Below are positions 30,971-42,199 of a stretch of DNA of 64,000 bases, piece by piece; positions within the stretch are counted from its first letter, which is position 1, and each line of letters begins with the position of its first letter. The DNA is taken from assembly GCF_040954835.1 (NCBI RefSeq), contig NC_090709.1, forward strand, positions 40,156,975-40,220,974, read 5' to 3'. This DNA comes from Lepisosteus oculatus. Its lineage: Eukaryota; Chordata; Actinopteri; Semionotiformes; Lepisosteidae. A program made the translations under genes and the position numbers. The notes below the pieces were generated by a model. It searched no databases. It saw only the letters and a list, made by a program, of their open reading frames with translations, and was not told where the DNA came from.

Positions 30971-32275
30971 TCTTAATCCTAATTTTCCTGGATGTCCAGA
31001 GGCAGACAATGGAGAGACAGGTATAGTTGGGAGTTGGGATAGAAGTTGGATGCTTTCTCTGTAATCTTTTCCCTAATTTTCCAGGACATACTCAAAATTG
31101 ACAGTGGGAAGACGGTAATGTATGAAGATTGAACCTGTTCCTGTATTCTTTCCTAATTTTCCAGGATGTTCTGAGGAAGACAGTGGCGAGACAGGTATGG
31201 ATGTGAAGATGGAGTCGGGTTTGGGTGCTCTCTCCTCTCTTTTTCCCTAGTTTTCCAGGGTGTCCAGAAAAGTCAGTGGGAACACCAGTGTGGATGAAGT
31301 GTTGGGATGGAGGTTGAATGCTCTCTCCTGTCTTTCTTTTCCCTAATTTTCCAGAGTCCAGAGGCTTCCAGTGGGAAGATGGGTATGGATGAGGTGTTGG
31401 GGTTGACATTGGACTGTATTTTTCCAGGTTGTCCAGAGGCAGACAATGGAGAGATGGGTGTGGTTGGGATATAAGTTGGATGCTTTCTCTGTAATCTTTT
31501 CCCTAATTTTCCGGGATGTACTCAAAATTGACAGTGGGAAGACGGGTATGTATGAAGATAGAATATGGGAAGAGGTTCATTCCTAATTTTCCAGGATGTC
31601 CAAAAGCCAACAGTCTATGGATAGGAAGATAGATTGGGGATTCATGATCTCTCCTGTTTCTTTTCCCCAATTTTCCAGGATGGCCAGAGACTGCCAGTGG
31701 GAAGACAGGTATGGATGTGAAGATGGAGTTGGGGTTGGATGCTGTCTCCTGTTTCTTTTCCCTAATTTTCCAGGAGGTCCAGAAAAGTCAGTGGGAAGAC
31801 TAGTGTGGAGGAAGTGTTGGGATGAAGGTTGATGCTCAGTCCTGTGTTCATGTCTATGGTTTTCCCGAATGTCCAGAGGCTGACAGTGGGAAGACGGGTA
31901 TGGATGAGGAGTTGGAATGGAGCTTGGATGCTCACTCCTGTCTCTTTTCCCTAATTTTCCAGAGTCCAGAGGCTGCCAGTGGGAGGATAGGTATGGATGA
32001 GGTGTTGGAATTGACATTGGACTGTATTTTCCTTAATTTTCCAGGCTGGCCAGAGGCTGACAGTGGAAGACAGGTATGTATGAAGATTTGAAACCTCTCC
32101 TGTCTCTTTTTCCTAATTTTTCAGGTTATCCAGAGGCTGCCACTGGGAAGATGGGTATGTAGGAGGTGTTGGGATTGACATTGGACTGTATTTTCCTTAT
32201 TTTTCCAGGTTGTCCAGAGCCGGCCAGTGGGAAGACGGGTATGGCTGGGAGTTGGCATGGAGGTGAGAAGCTCTT
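30970..32275 (+). repeat. Array of about 15 exon-like cassettes (about 30 nt each) with splice signals, left arm
   Basis: Every 85-95 bp the pattern is: pyrimidine-rich tract, CCCTAATTTTCCAG, about 30 nt of conserved core, then GTATGG or GTATGTATG. The core reads, in phase 1, CPEADSGKT with a split glycine, so a spliced chain would be repeats of the decapeptide GCPEADSGKT. Most cores are 30 nt; a few are 28-29 nt or have lost AG or GT (units near 31260, 31760 and 31850), so not all are usable. The mirror array is at 48830-50790. It is either a real array of alternative mini-exons for a receptor or stalk protein, or an intronic minisatellite that captured one exon. Confidence 0.6.
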
Positions 32276-32399
32276 TCCTGTCTCTCTTCCTCCTTGTGGC
32301 GGTCTCTGTGACGTCTGTCTGTCTCTTGAGCTGTGTGTCTTTCTCTCAGTCCAGCTGCTTGTGCTCTGTAAAACACTACACTGCTGCAGTATTAAACAG

Positions 32400-32500
32400 G
32401 GCTTTTTGACTGTGGATTGCAGGTTTGATTCCAGAGGGGACACAGCCTTGTACCCCAGAGTGAGGTACTTTGCTCAGATGGACTGTTCGAATCATGGTTA
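32400..32500 (+). mobile_element. Degenerate tRNA-derived SINE
   Basis: A box-B-like gcaGGTTTGATTCC followed by acagccttgtaccccagagt gaggtactttgc is a common fish SINE body. It has a mirror copy at 48575-48660, so it predates the inverted duplication. Confidence 0.55.
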
Positions 32501-32579
32501 TCAGTGGCTGTACTGTAGGGAGTGGAGTGTTGACAATGGTGTACTCAATTCTCAAGAGTATTGTACCTTAATACACTGA

Positions 32580-35500
32580 CACGTCTGTGTGTTGAACTGT
32601 CACCTGAGCTGAACTTTGGTACTGCATGATACACCAGTGAGTTCTTTCCAATATTATATTTTAATACCCTCACCTGTGTACTGTACCCACATCTCCACTG
32701 AGCTTTAATATGCAAAACTGGGGTAATTATCAAGCCTGTACCTCTCTCCTGTACTGAGCCTTTATTCTGAGTGACACACCTGTGTGCTGAGCTCACACCT
32801 GGACTGGACTGTAGTACTGAAACCAGTGTGCTGAGCTCTCACTTGTAGTGAGTGTTAATTCTCACATTGACACACGAGTGCTGAACTCTCACCTTTACTG
32901 TGCTTTTATACTCAAAAGTGTGTACTGACCCCTCATGTGAACTGTACTATCATACTTAAACCAGTATAACCAGTGTGATACACCTGTGTGCTAAACCTTG
33001 ACTGTGCTTTAATACTCAAACCTCTGTGCTCAGCTCTCACCTGGACTGGACTAAAATATTTAAACCAGTGTGCTGAACCCTCACTTGTACCGAGTGTTAA
33101 TTCTCCCATTGACACACGAGCGCTGAACTCTCCCCTTTACTGTGCTTTCAAACCTGTCAAACTCAAACCTGTGTTGTAAACCTTCACACAGACTGGACTA
33201 TTAATACTTAAACAAGTTTGGTGAACTGAGCTTTAATATTCAAGTGATACACCTGTGTGCTGAACTCTCACCTTGACCGTTTTAATACTCAAACCTGTGT
33301 GCTCAATTCTCACCTGGACTGTACTGTAATACTCAAACCTGTGTACTGAACTCTCATCTCCACTGTGGTCTAATACAAACTCCAAAGGGCTGCACTGCTG
33401 TCTGTGCGGTGTGGTAATACTCCAAACTAGAAACTAAACTCGCCTTGACTGTTGTAATTCTCAAACCTCTGTGCTGGGCTCTCAGCTGTACTATACTGAT
33501 ACTCTGTACTGTATTGTAATCCTCAGATAAGTGGACTCACGGGTCTGACTGGTACAATTTTACAATGCTCAGACCTGTGTTCTGGACTCTCGCCAGTACT
33601 GAGCTTTCATACGCAATGATACCTTTGTGTTGAATTTTCACCTGTACTATACTATAAAACTTAAACCAGTGTGCTGAACTCTCAATTGTACTGTGCTTCA
33701 ATACTCAGTGACACACCAGTATGCTGAACTTCCACCTGCAGTGTTCTTTAATACATGAATCAGTGTGCTACACTCTTACCTTTTACTGAGTTGTAATGCT
33801 CAATGACACACCTGTGTGCTTTACTCTCACCTTGACTGTTTAATACTCACACCTGTGTGGTCAGTTCTCACCTGGACTCTAGCTTGTACTGACCTTTAGT
33901 ACTCAGTGACACATCAGTTTGCTGAGCCTTCACCTGCAGTGTATTGTAATACTCAGATGTGTGTGTGTGTGTGCTGGATTCTCAACTTTCTGTGCCTTAA
34001 TCCTGAAAGTGTTGTGGTCACCTCTCACCCGGACTGTACTAAAACATAACCTAGTGCTTTTTTCTGTGCCTTAATACTGAAACCTGTGTTCTGAACTCTC
34101 CTCTGCAGTGAGCTTTAATACAAAAACCTGTTTGCTTCTTTGTCGTCTGTAATGAGTGGTAATACGCAGACTGGTCATCTTTACTCTGGTCTTTTCTGTG
34201 CTTTAATCCTCTCATCGGTTTGGACATCTCTCTCCCTGACTGTACTAAACTACTTCACCCAGTGTGCTGAACTCTTGCTTGTACTGAGCTGTCATACTCA
34301 GTGACACAATCGGTTGTAGAACCCTCACCTGCAGTGTTTTATAATACTCAGCCCTGCATGATGAACTGTAACCTGTGCTGTTTTTGTGCAGTGCTCAGAC
34401 GTGTGTCCTGAACGGTCTCCCGTACTGAGCTTTAATCCACAACAGCACCCCTGTGTGCTGGGTTCTCACCTGTACTGTACAATACGAGTTAAACCAGTGT
34501 GCTGCTCTCACTTGTGCTGAGCCTCAGTACTAGACCAGTCTGCTGAACCTTCAGCTGTGGCGTGTTTTAATACTCAAATCTGTGTGCTGATCTGGACTGT
34601 TATAATACTCAGCCCTGTGTCGTGTGCTGAACTCTCATCTGTACTGTTTTGTAACCCACAGACCTGTGTACTGTACTGTGTTGTAATATATGGACTGGTG
34701 TACTGAACCGTCACCTGAACTCTGGAAAACAAGAGTACTGGAGCATTCGGGCCCGGAGTACCAGACTCGGAGACAGTTTTTACCCCCGCACTATCAAACT
34801 ACTAAACTCCCAGCCTCTCTCGCCTACGATCTGAACCCCACAGCGCCTTCTCTCTTACCACAAACTCACACACACATTGAAATCTACCCCTACCTCACAT
34901 GTCAAAAAGCTCACTCCACATCATTTCTGTCCTTTTTATTTCATTGTGTTGATGTTGTGTTGTACACTGCCTGTTGTCTTTCTTTTATTATACAATAGTA
35001 TTGTTTTTTTTTTGTACCACTTATCTGAGAGCCAGCTTACTAGCATTTCGTTATCCTATATACCTGTAGGTGAGTGTAATGACAATGAACTTGAACAGTG
35101 TTGTAACAGTCAGCCTGTGTCCTGTATTGCAGTGTTAATACTCAGACTTCAGGCTGAAAGTGTCCCCTGTCATCGATTGTAATACTGAGCCCTGTCTGTG
35201 GTAATCTGAACTATCGCCTATAGTGTGTTGTAAAACCCAGACCGATGTAGTGTTGCAGTCTAATAATTGGACCCATGTTCCAAACTGTCCTCTGTCATAC
35301 TCCTGCCTGTGTACTGTACTCTGCTGTAATAATGTGCTGACATGTCACCTCAATCCTCTTGTATTGCTCGACCCTCTGTCCCCTGATGTGAACTGTCCCC
35401 TCTCCTGTTGTAATACTGAAACCTGTGTGCTGTACGACAGTGTAATAATTGGACTGCGCTGCTGAACTGTATTGTAGCACTTGGAGCTGTCCATGGTCCT

Positions 35501-36930
35501 GTGCTGTAATAGTGTACTTCTGTGTGCTGATCTGTCACCTCTATGGTGTTGTAATACCCTGACTTGTGGACTGTGCTTTAGTCTATTCAGTTGACCAGTG
35601 TGCCAACTGGTTCTCTGTACTCTACTGTAAGATTCAGATCTCTGTATTGTACTCTTATGCGCATGGTCACCTGTACTCTAGTGTAATATCCAGGTCTTTA
35701 TTGTACTGTCATGTACTCTCATATGCCGGACTGTGTATTGTACTGTCATGGGAACTGTCTCCTACACTTCATTGTAAGATTCAGATCTGTATTGTACTGT
35801 GAAGTTAATTGTCCTCTGTCATATTCAGATCTCTGTATTATGGGTATTGTCACCTCTACTCTATTGTCATATGCAGGACTCTGTATTGTACTGTGAAGTG
35901 AAATGCCACCTGTACTTTAGTGTAAGATTCAGATCTCTTTGTTGTACTCTCGTGTGAACTGTCACCTGTACTGCACTGTAAAACTCAGATCCCTGTAGTG
36001 TACTGTCACCTGTACTCTATTGTATCAGTCAGATCTCCAGTGTATTGTGAAGTGAATTGTCCCCTGTACTGTACTGTCATATTCAGATCTTTGTATTGTC
36101 ATGTAAACTGTCACCTCTACTACAGTGTAAGACTCACATCTCTGTATTGTTCTGTTACCTGTATTCCATTGTAATATGCAGGATTCTGTATTGTACTGTG
36201 AAGTGAATTGTCCCCTGTACTGTACTGTCATATTCAGATCTTTGTATTGTCATGTAAACTGTCACCTCTACTACATTGTAAGACTCACATCTCTGTATTG
36301 TTCTGTTACCTGTATTCCATTGTAATATGCAGGACTCTGTATTGTACTGTGAAGTGAATTGTCCTCTGTACTCTATTGTCATATTCAGATCTTTGTATTG
36401 TCATATACACTGTCACCTGTACTCTACTGTAAGACTCAATTCTCTGTATAGAACTGTGAAGTGAACTGTCACCTGTACTCTGTCATACTCTGATTTCTAT
36501 TCTAATGTGAAGTGAATTGTCCCCTTGTATACTATTTTCATATTCAGATCTTAGTACACATGCACATAGTCACCTCTCCTCTATTGTAATATGCAGGACT
36601 CTGTATTGAACTGTCACCTGTACTTTATTTTAAGATTCAGATCTGTATTGGACTGTCACTTCTTCACTATTGTTTTCAGCTGTCTGGACTGTAGTCTGAT
36701 GTCAATTGTCACCTGTACTCTATTGTAACATTCAGGTCTCTGTATTGTACGGTGATTTGAACTGTCACCTGTACTCCATGGTAGTATTTTGCTTCCTGTA
36801 GGGAGATGCACTGTCTTGTCTACTGTGTTGTAGTATTTATCTTTGTATTGTACTCTCATGTACACAGTCATCTGTAATCTGTTGTAGTATTCCACTCTCT
36901 GTACTGTCTATTGTAAGACTTGTAGCTCAG
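32580..36930. repeat. Long degenerate satellite, left arm
   Basis: Variants of ctgaactctcacctgtactg, tactgtaatactcaaacctg, with units of roughly 45-65 bp, fill more than 4 kb, interrupted by the LINE at 34690-35098. From 35700 the variant is attgtactgtgaagtgaatt, gtcccctgtactgt, with near-exact local duplications (36025-36230 against 36180-36380). The mirror region is 44560-48530. Confidence 0.85.
34690..35098 (+). mobile_element. LINE 3' fragment, left arm
   Basis: The translated part contains TRLGDSFYP and a following IKLLNSQ, the C-terminal region found after reverse transcriptase in L2/Rex1-type LINEs, then a 3' UTR ending gacaatgaacttgaac. The upstream part is lost. The homologous insertion on the other strand at 46555-47030 is longer. 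Confidence 0.65.
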
Positions 36931-36949
36931 ACCTCTGTCCTAAACTTAG

Positions 36950-37640
36950 GAGAGGAAGTGTAAAATCTCCAGGCCTGATCTCTTCCCTGGTATGGTTGTA
37001 GAACAACATGCCTACTGCTATTTCACCTCTGTTGAGCAGCAGTGTTTAGTTATTTTGCTGCTCAACCGTTTGCCATGTCCTGCTCCACTACTCTACTCTC
37101 CCTTAATCAGAGCTGCCTTCTCTTCTGCAGTAACCACCCCGAGCTGAGGTTATTGTGGACATGATGTGTGAATTGTCTGTTCTCAGCCTATATTCCTTTG
37201 CTGTGCCCCTCGCAGAAGGTCTTGTTTTGTTAATGTAGCCTGTGGGGGCTACCCCCATGTCGGATGTGCAAGAGAGCTGATGGACCGGTCCCTAACGTGA
37301 CCGTGCAGGGTGAGTGAGCGAAGATTGATGCACCAACTGCCTGTGGCCACGCCGTCTTCACTGCTCAAGGGCGAGGAACCCCACTCCCAGGAGTCAAACC
37401 CCAGGAGCGGAAAGGAGTGAGAGTCTGGGGCAGTCCTGAGGGCAGGGCTGCTGTCTCTGTCCTCAGGGTGATCTCCTCCTGGCTCTGCTTCATACTGCAG
37501 AAGTGTTACCCAAGGTGTGGGAACTGAGGTGCAGTAACAGCCTTTGTCCACCAGCTAGTGTCTGACACAGAGATGGTCTGGTTTCCTTTCAATCTAATGC
37601 GCCTCCTTCCTCTCAGCTCCATGGTGCGGTCATCTGCTCC
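36950..37640. other. Low-repeat segment, no gene closed
   Basis: It includes a SINE-like tract (box-B-like ggGGTTTGACTCC on the - strand near 37395) and splice-like signals, but no frame can be closed. The right arm retains only part of it (43600-43700). Confidence 0.35.
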
Positions 37641-37764
37641 AGGCTGGACTCATCGGATACTGGGAGATACAGGTGGGACAGTGCTGGAGTGTGTGTACAA
37701 TGGGCCAGGGTAGGGGGTACAGTCTCAACTCTGTTACTCTCTCACTGGGACTGTCCTGCTTCAT

Positions 37765-37910
37765 GAACTACATTTCCCAGCAGGCCATGAGAAGGATTGT
37801 TGCCAATAGGCTTCCTCCCCTGGGTTCATAAGGTGCAGGCGTTGTGAATTCAGGCCTGCAGCCAGTGTATATAATGAGCTCAGAGACCGGTTGAACTGCA
37901 GAGGGCTGGA
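37765..37910 (+). promoter_or_regulatory. Candidate promoter: ZNF143-like site, CCAAT box, TATA box (left arm)
   Basis: GAACTACATTTCCCAGCAG (37765-37783) fits the ZNF143/Staf core. GCCAATA follows at 37802 and TATATAAT at 37868, all on the + strand. The spacing would put a start near 37900. The same three elements in the same order and near-equal spacing are kept on the - strand of the right arm (43391-43502). A - strand frame crosses it but shows nothing recognisable. The transcript it would drive is unknown. Confidence 0.5.
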
Positions 37911-38269
37911 GGCTGGAGGTACAAGTTCATACATGCTGTGGGTTTGTCACTGGGAAGGAAGAGGTTAAAGAGCAGGGGAAACTGGCTGAAGCTGTGATGA
38001 AAGAATATATATTGATCAACAAACTGGGTTATTTTTAATAAGATAGTTTTGTAACTCACTCTGCCCATTGTGTCAATTTTGCTGCTTTCTGACACTCCAG
38101 CTCATAGTGTGACAAACTTCACTGTGACTCTACGATGGTCCTGGTCACAACTGCAGGACCCAGACTGCAGTTGAGCTCTGTCAGCTGACCAGCTGGAGAA
38201 ACAGGATTGGTCAGGTGACAATTAAAAAGCAGGAAGTGGAGTCTCCCAGTGTTGCTGCAGCCAGAGCAG

Positions 38270-38700
38270 TGAGTGGAGGAAGGAGCTGCTGAAGAAAGAC
38301 CAGTTCACAGTTCTGTCTGTGTCCTTCCCAGCACAACCCCCTGCTCTCCTACAGTCAGGGCATGTGTTTCATCTCTCTCACTTCCACAGAGCTCAGCAGG
38401 ACGGGTTTGCTTTAGACATCGTTCATATACGATCTGGGATATGGTGTATGTACTCTACTACCTATTTTCCTGTTTTTCCATTGATCTAGAGTGGAAGTTT
38501 GCTGGTGACCCTGTGACAACTCACAGATTCTCCCCTCATGACGATCAACCTTTCTCACCAGCCCAGCAGTGGCCCTGACTGACCAGAAGATAAAGCCAGT
38601 TGTTTTTCCAGCTCAGAGGGGACAGGAGACCTGTCCTGACCCAGTGTCCAGTTGACAGCCCCACTCCCCGTCCAAGTGAGACGCAGGCAGATGGCTCTCA
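38270..38700. other. Arm-identical segment of unknown content (left)
   Basis: It appears identical to 42760-43190 on the other strand. A CCAAT-like gATTGGTcagg and an A/T-rich element (attaaaaagc here, attataaagc in the right arm) precede it at about 38205-38232. A 101-codon frame (38273-38578) is present in both arms, but codon use and lack of any domain make it doubtful. Confidence 0.4.
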
Positions 38701-39260
38701 GAACAAACACTTTCACAGCCAGGTAAGGAAGGTAAGGAAACGGTGTTCTTTATTCACAGTTTGGGATAAAGCAGTCCTGAAACCAGAAGACAAACCTCTA
38801 GTTCTTCTGCAAACTGTCGCTAGACATGCATCCAGACACAGCTCCCAGGCTCAGAAGTCAGACCTCCCCCTGACTCAGGTCTGCAGCTCTTCCCTCCTGC
38901 TCTGCTCAGCACAACTGCTCTCTGTCCCCAGCAGCACCAGACTGAAGGCCTCCCCTCCTGCCTTTTAACTGTCTCCCCACCAATCGTCTTCCACCAATTA
39001 GGCAGGTGATTATAGGCAGCAGGTTGTTCTCCTGGGCCTCGTTGGGGATGAAGGTCAGACCAGTGCCACTCTTGCCTGAACCTGCTGTGGTTTGGGAGAG
39101 GCGTGTGACGGGAAGGTGAAGTGGTTTTTGGGTCTTTCTGATCCCATATTATAATCAGTGTTAAACCTTTGCTGTAGTTTGTTTTGGGTCTCAGGATTAA
39201 CCTTGCTGGATGTCCTACAGGCTCACCCTCCTCATCCTCTGTGTTGGGACTCAGTTGTTC
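38700..39260 (-). mobile_element. LTR-like sequence (possible solo LTR), left arm
   Basis: Read on the - strand: two CCAAT-type boxes (cctaATTGGtgg, gacgATTGGtgg), a TATA-like agTTAAAAGGcagg about 20 bp later, a leader of about 200 bp, then gAATAAAgaacacc and a short end. Promoter followed by polyadenylation signal within 250 bp is the layout of a retroelement LTR. Internal genes and target duplications are not visible. The mirror copy is at 42200-42760. Confidence 0.5.
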
Positions 39261-39394
39261 CTGAAATCAATAAAAAATAAACCCAATTCAACTAGGAAAA
39301 CTGTGTGATTAGTTTTCCATGATGAGTAAAAGCATAAATGTTAAAATATGCAGAGAATTCAATGAAAATAAACAGCTTGTTTTTCAGAGGCTTT

Positions 39395-40010
39395 GATCCC
39401 ACAGCCCCAGAGTTAGAAACCCAGAGCTCTTCCACTGAGCCACAGTGTCTCTGTGAGTCTGGGGCTCCTGTGTGCTCTTGGTTTTCCCAGCTCAGGGTTC
39501 AAGACTGAGGGATAAAAGACAGACCGAATGAGCTCTCCTTCAGGACAGGAGCCAGTGGAGGAGTGGAGATGGTGCGGAGCTCCTGAGCCCAAGGTTGCAG
39601 GTTCAAGTCCTGGCTGAGAACTGAGGTGGGTTTGCAGTGTGGTTCTCCCCAGCAGTGACAGGGTGAGAAGTAAAAGCCCACAGCTCTCGTGTCTTTATTT
39701 ATCACCATGTTACTGTTCACAAGAATTAAATTAACAAAAGCTCCAGGTCCTTCCAGGATTTGAACCCACAACCTCCAGGCAGAAGTCCAGAGCGCTTCCC
39801 CTGAGCCGCAGTGTGTCTTTGTAGGTCTGGGGCTCCTGTGGGCTCTTGGTCTTCTTCCCAGGTCAGGGCTGAAACGGAGGGATAAGAGCCGGACCGAATC
39901 CCTCTCCCCTTGGGCCTGGAGCAGGTGGAGGAGTGGAGACGGTGCTGCATTCATGACCAGGAGGTTGTGGGTTCAAGTCCTGGCTGATCCCTGGTGAGTA
40001 TCGGAGGTGA
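39395..40010. mobile_element. Four tRNA-like SINE heads in alternating orientation, left arm
   Basis: Box-B-like sites lie at about 39396 (-, gctttgatccca), 39600 (+, caGGTTCAAGTCC), 39757 (-, ggATTTGAACCC) and 39968 (+, tgGGTTCAAGTCC), about 180-200 bp apart. Each is preceded by a box-A-like tggctcag-gg-agagc (for example 39435-39455, -). Acceptor stems do not pair well, so these are SINE-type derivatives and not working tRNAs. Confidence 0.65.
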
Positions 40011-41435
40011 GTATGTGGGCAGGATGATGGGGAGGGGCTATTACTGGGGGGTAGTGGGGGGGTGGAGGAGGCAGAGCAGGGCCAGGGGGAGGGGCAGCTA
40101 GTGGGGGGTGGGCTAGGAAGGGTAGAGCAGGGTAGCTGCTAGGTTAGGCAGGGGGTAGTGGGTGGTTAGGGTAGAGTAGCAGTAGAGGGAGGGGTAGTGA
40201 GTGGGTAGAGTAGGGTAGGGCTAGGATAGGATAGACAGTTAGGTGGGTGGGGTAGCACTAGGGGGAGGGGTAGCTCCAGTGGGGTAGTGGGGGGTAGGAT
40301 AGAGTAGGGCAGGGCTAGGGAGAGAGGTGGGGGGTGGGTGAGTAGGGCAGGGCTAGGGAGAGAGGTGGGGGGTGGGTGAGTAGGGCAGGGCTGGGGTAGG
40401 AAGAGGAGGAGGGAGGGGTGACAGGAGGAGGCAGGGCAGTGTAGGGGCAGGCAGGCAGGTAGGGCAGGGCTGGAGAGGTGAGGGAGGAGGAGTGGCAGGT
40501 GGCCTGGGCCTGAGGGGGCAGGAGGAGGAGCTGGGAGGGGGGCCCAGGCCAGGGTAGGAGGGAGGGGTGACAGGAGGAGGCAGGTAGAGCAGGGCAGTGT
40601 AGGGGCAGGCAGGCACGGAGAGATGAGGGGGCAGGTGGAGGAGCTGGGAGGGAGGTAGAGTGGAGGGGGCAGGCAAGGAGAGGTGAGGGAGGAGGAGTGG
40701 CAGGAGGGAGATAGAGCAGGAGAGGGGAGGAGGCAGGCCCAGAGCAGGGGAGGGGGGGGTGGAGATGAACCAGAAGTCACCATGAAAAAAAATTTTCATC
40801 TCCACCTGCCCCCTTCCCTCCTGGCCTGGGCCTGCCACTCCTCCTCCCCCCACCCCCCCTCTCTCCTTGCCTGCCCCACCTCCCTCCCTCCCTCCCAGCT
40901 CCTCCACCTGTCACCCCTCCCTCCTACCCTGGCCTGGGCCCCCCTCCCAGCTCCTCCTCCTGCCCCCTCAGGCCCAGGCCACCTGCCACTCCTCCTCCCT
41001 CACCTCTCCAGCCCTGCCCTACCTGCCTGCCTGCCCCTACACTGCCCTGCCTCCTCCTGTCACCCCTCCCTCCTCCTCTTCCTACCCCAGCCCTGCCCTA
41101 CTCACCCACCCCCCACCTCTCTCCCTAGCCCTGCCCTACTCTATCCTACCCCCCACTACCCCACTGGAGCTACCCCTCCCCCTAGTGCTACCCCACCCAC
41201 CTAACTGTCTATCCTATCCTAGCCCTACCCTACTCTACCCACTCACTACCCCTCCCTCTACTGCTACTCTACCCTAACCACCCACTACCCCCCTGCCTAA
41301 CCTAGCAGCTACCCTGCTCTACCCTTCCTAGCCCACCCCCCACTAGCTGCCCCTCCCCCTGGCCCTGCTCTGCCTGCTCCACCCCCCCACTACCCCCCAG
41401 TAATAGCCCCTCCCCATCATCCTGCCCACATACTC
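40010..41435. repeat. Polypurine/polypyrimidine centre of the inverted duplication
   Basis: From 40010 to about 40765 the + strand is G-rich (gggtagtgggggggtgg and many gggagg runs). From about 40795 to 41435 it is the matching C-rich complement (ccctcccagctcctcctcct). The turn is marked by GGAGATGAA (40761-40769) and its complement TTCATCTCC (40795-40803), with a 25-bp spacer containing a run of eight A. Long frames here are low-complexity Pro/Leu/Ser. Confidence 0.9.
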
Positions 41436-41459
41436 ACCTCCGATACTCACCTTGATTTA

Positions 41460-42085
41460 CTTACCAGGGATCAGCCAGGACTTGAACCCACAACCTCCTG
41501 GTCATGAGTGCAGCACCATCTCCACTCCTCCACCTGCTCCAGGCCCAAGGGGAAAGGGATTCGGTCCGGCTCTTATCCCTCCGTTTCAGCCCTGACCTGG
41601 GAAGAAGACCAAGAGCCCACAGGAGCCCCAGACCTACAAAGACACACTGTGGCTCAGGGGAAGAGCTCTGGACTTCTGCCTGGAGGTTGTGGGTTCAAAT
41701 CCTGGAAGGACCTGGAGCTTTTGTTAATTTAGTTCTTGTGAACAGTAACACGGTGATAAATAAAGACACGAGAGCTGTGGGCTTTTACTTCTCACCCCGG
41801 TCACTGCTGGGAAGAACCACACTGCAAACCCACCTCAGTTCTCAGCCAGGACTTGAACCTGCAACCTTGGGCTCAGGAGCTCCGCACCATCTCCACTCCT
41901 CCACTGGCTCCTGTCCTGAAGGAGAGCTCATTTGGTCTGTCTTTTATCCCTTAGTCTCAAACCCTGAGCTGGGAAAACCAAGAGCACACAGGAGCCCCAG
42001 ACTCACAGAGACACTGTGGCTCAGTGGAAGAGCTCTGGGCTTCTAACTCTGGGGCTGTGGGATCAAAGCCTCTGAAAAACAAGCT
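41460..42085. mobile_element. Four tRNA-like SINE heads, right arm
   Basis: Mirror of 39395-40010. The clearest unit, 41648-41712 (+), has box A TGGCTCAGGGGAAGAGC and box B tgGGTTCAAATCCTGG. Others are near 41482 (-), 41848 (-) and 42058 (+). Confidence 0.65.
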
Positions 42086-42199
42086 GTTTATTTTCATTGA
42101 ATTCTCTGCATATTTTAACATTTATGCTTTTACTCACCATGGAAAACTAATCACACAGTTTTCCTAGTTGAACTGGGTTTATTTTTTATTGATTTCAGG

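Larger units (their letters stand above)
23000..40760 (+). repeat. Left arm of a giant inverted duplication
   Basis: Blocks here recur in reverse order and orientation in 40795-55620. Pairs are 23350-23640 and 25980-26520 with 55080-55620 and 51690-52490; 26640-26940 with 51240-51560; the cassette array 30970-32270 with 48830-50790; 32460-32590 with 48475-48603; LINE 34740-35098 with 46555-46950; 37765-37875 with 43391-43502; and 38270-39500 with 41950-43190. Coordinate sums of pairs are 81458 near the centre, about 81650 at the LINE, 81063 further out and about 78200 beyond the gypsy insertion, so indels have accumulated. The outer edge is only known to within about 1 kb. Confidence 0.85.

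Noticed and set aside
38273-38968. Two frames (101 and 122 codons) identical in both arms
   Set aside because: Identity of the arms is at DNA level, so it does not support coding; no domain, and the second overlaps the LTR-like sequence antisense.
40166-41277. Pro/Leu/Ser-rich frames of 136-205 codons at the palindrome centre
   Set aside because: Low-complexity translation of the polypurine/polypyrimidine tract, mirrored on both strands.
41640-41720. Functional tRNA gene
   Set aside because: Good A and B boxes, but acceptor and anticodon stems do not pair by eye and several diverged copies exist side by side.
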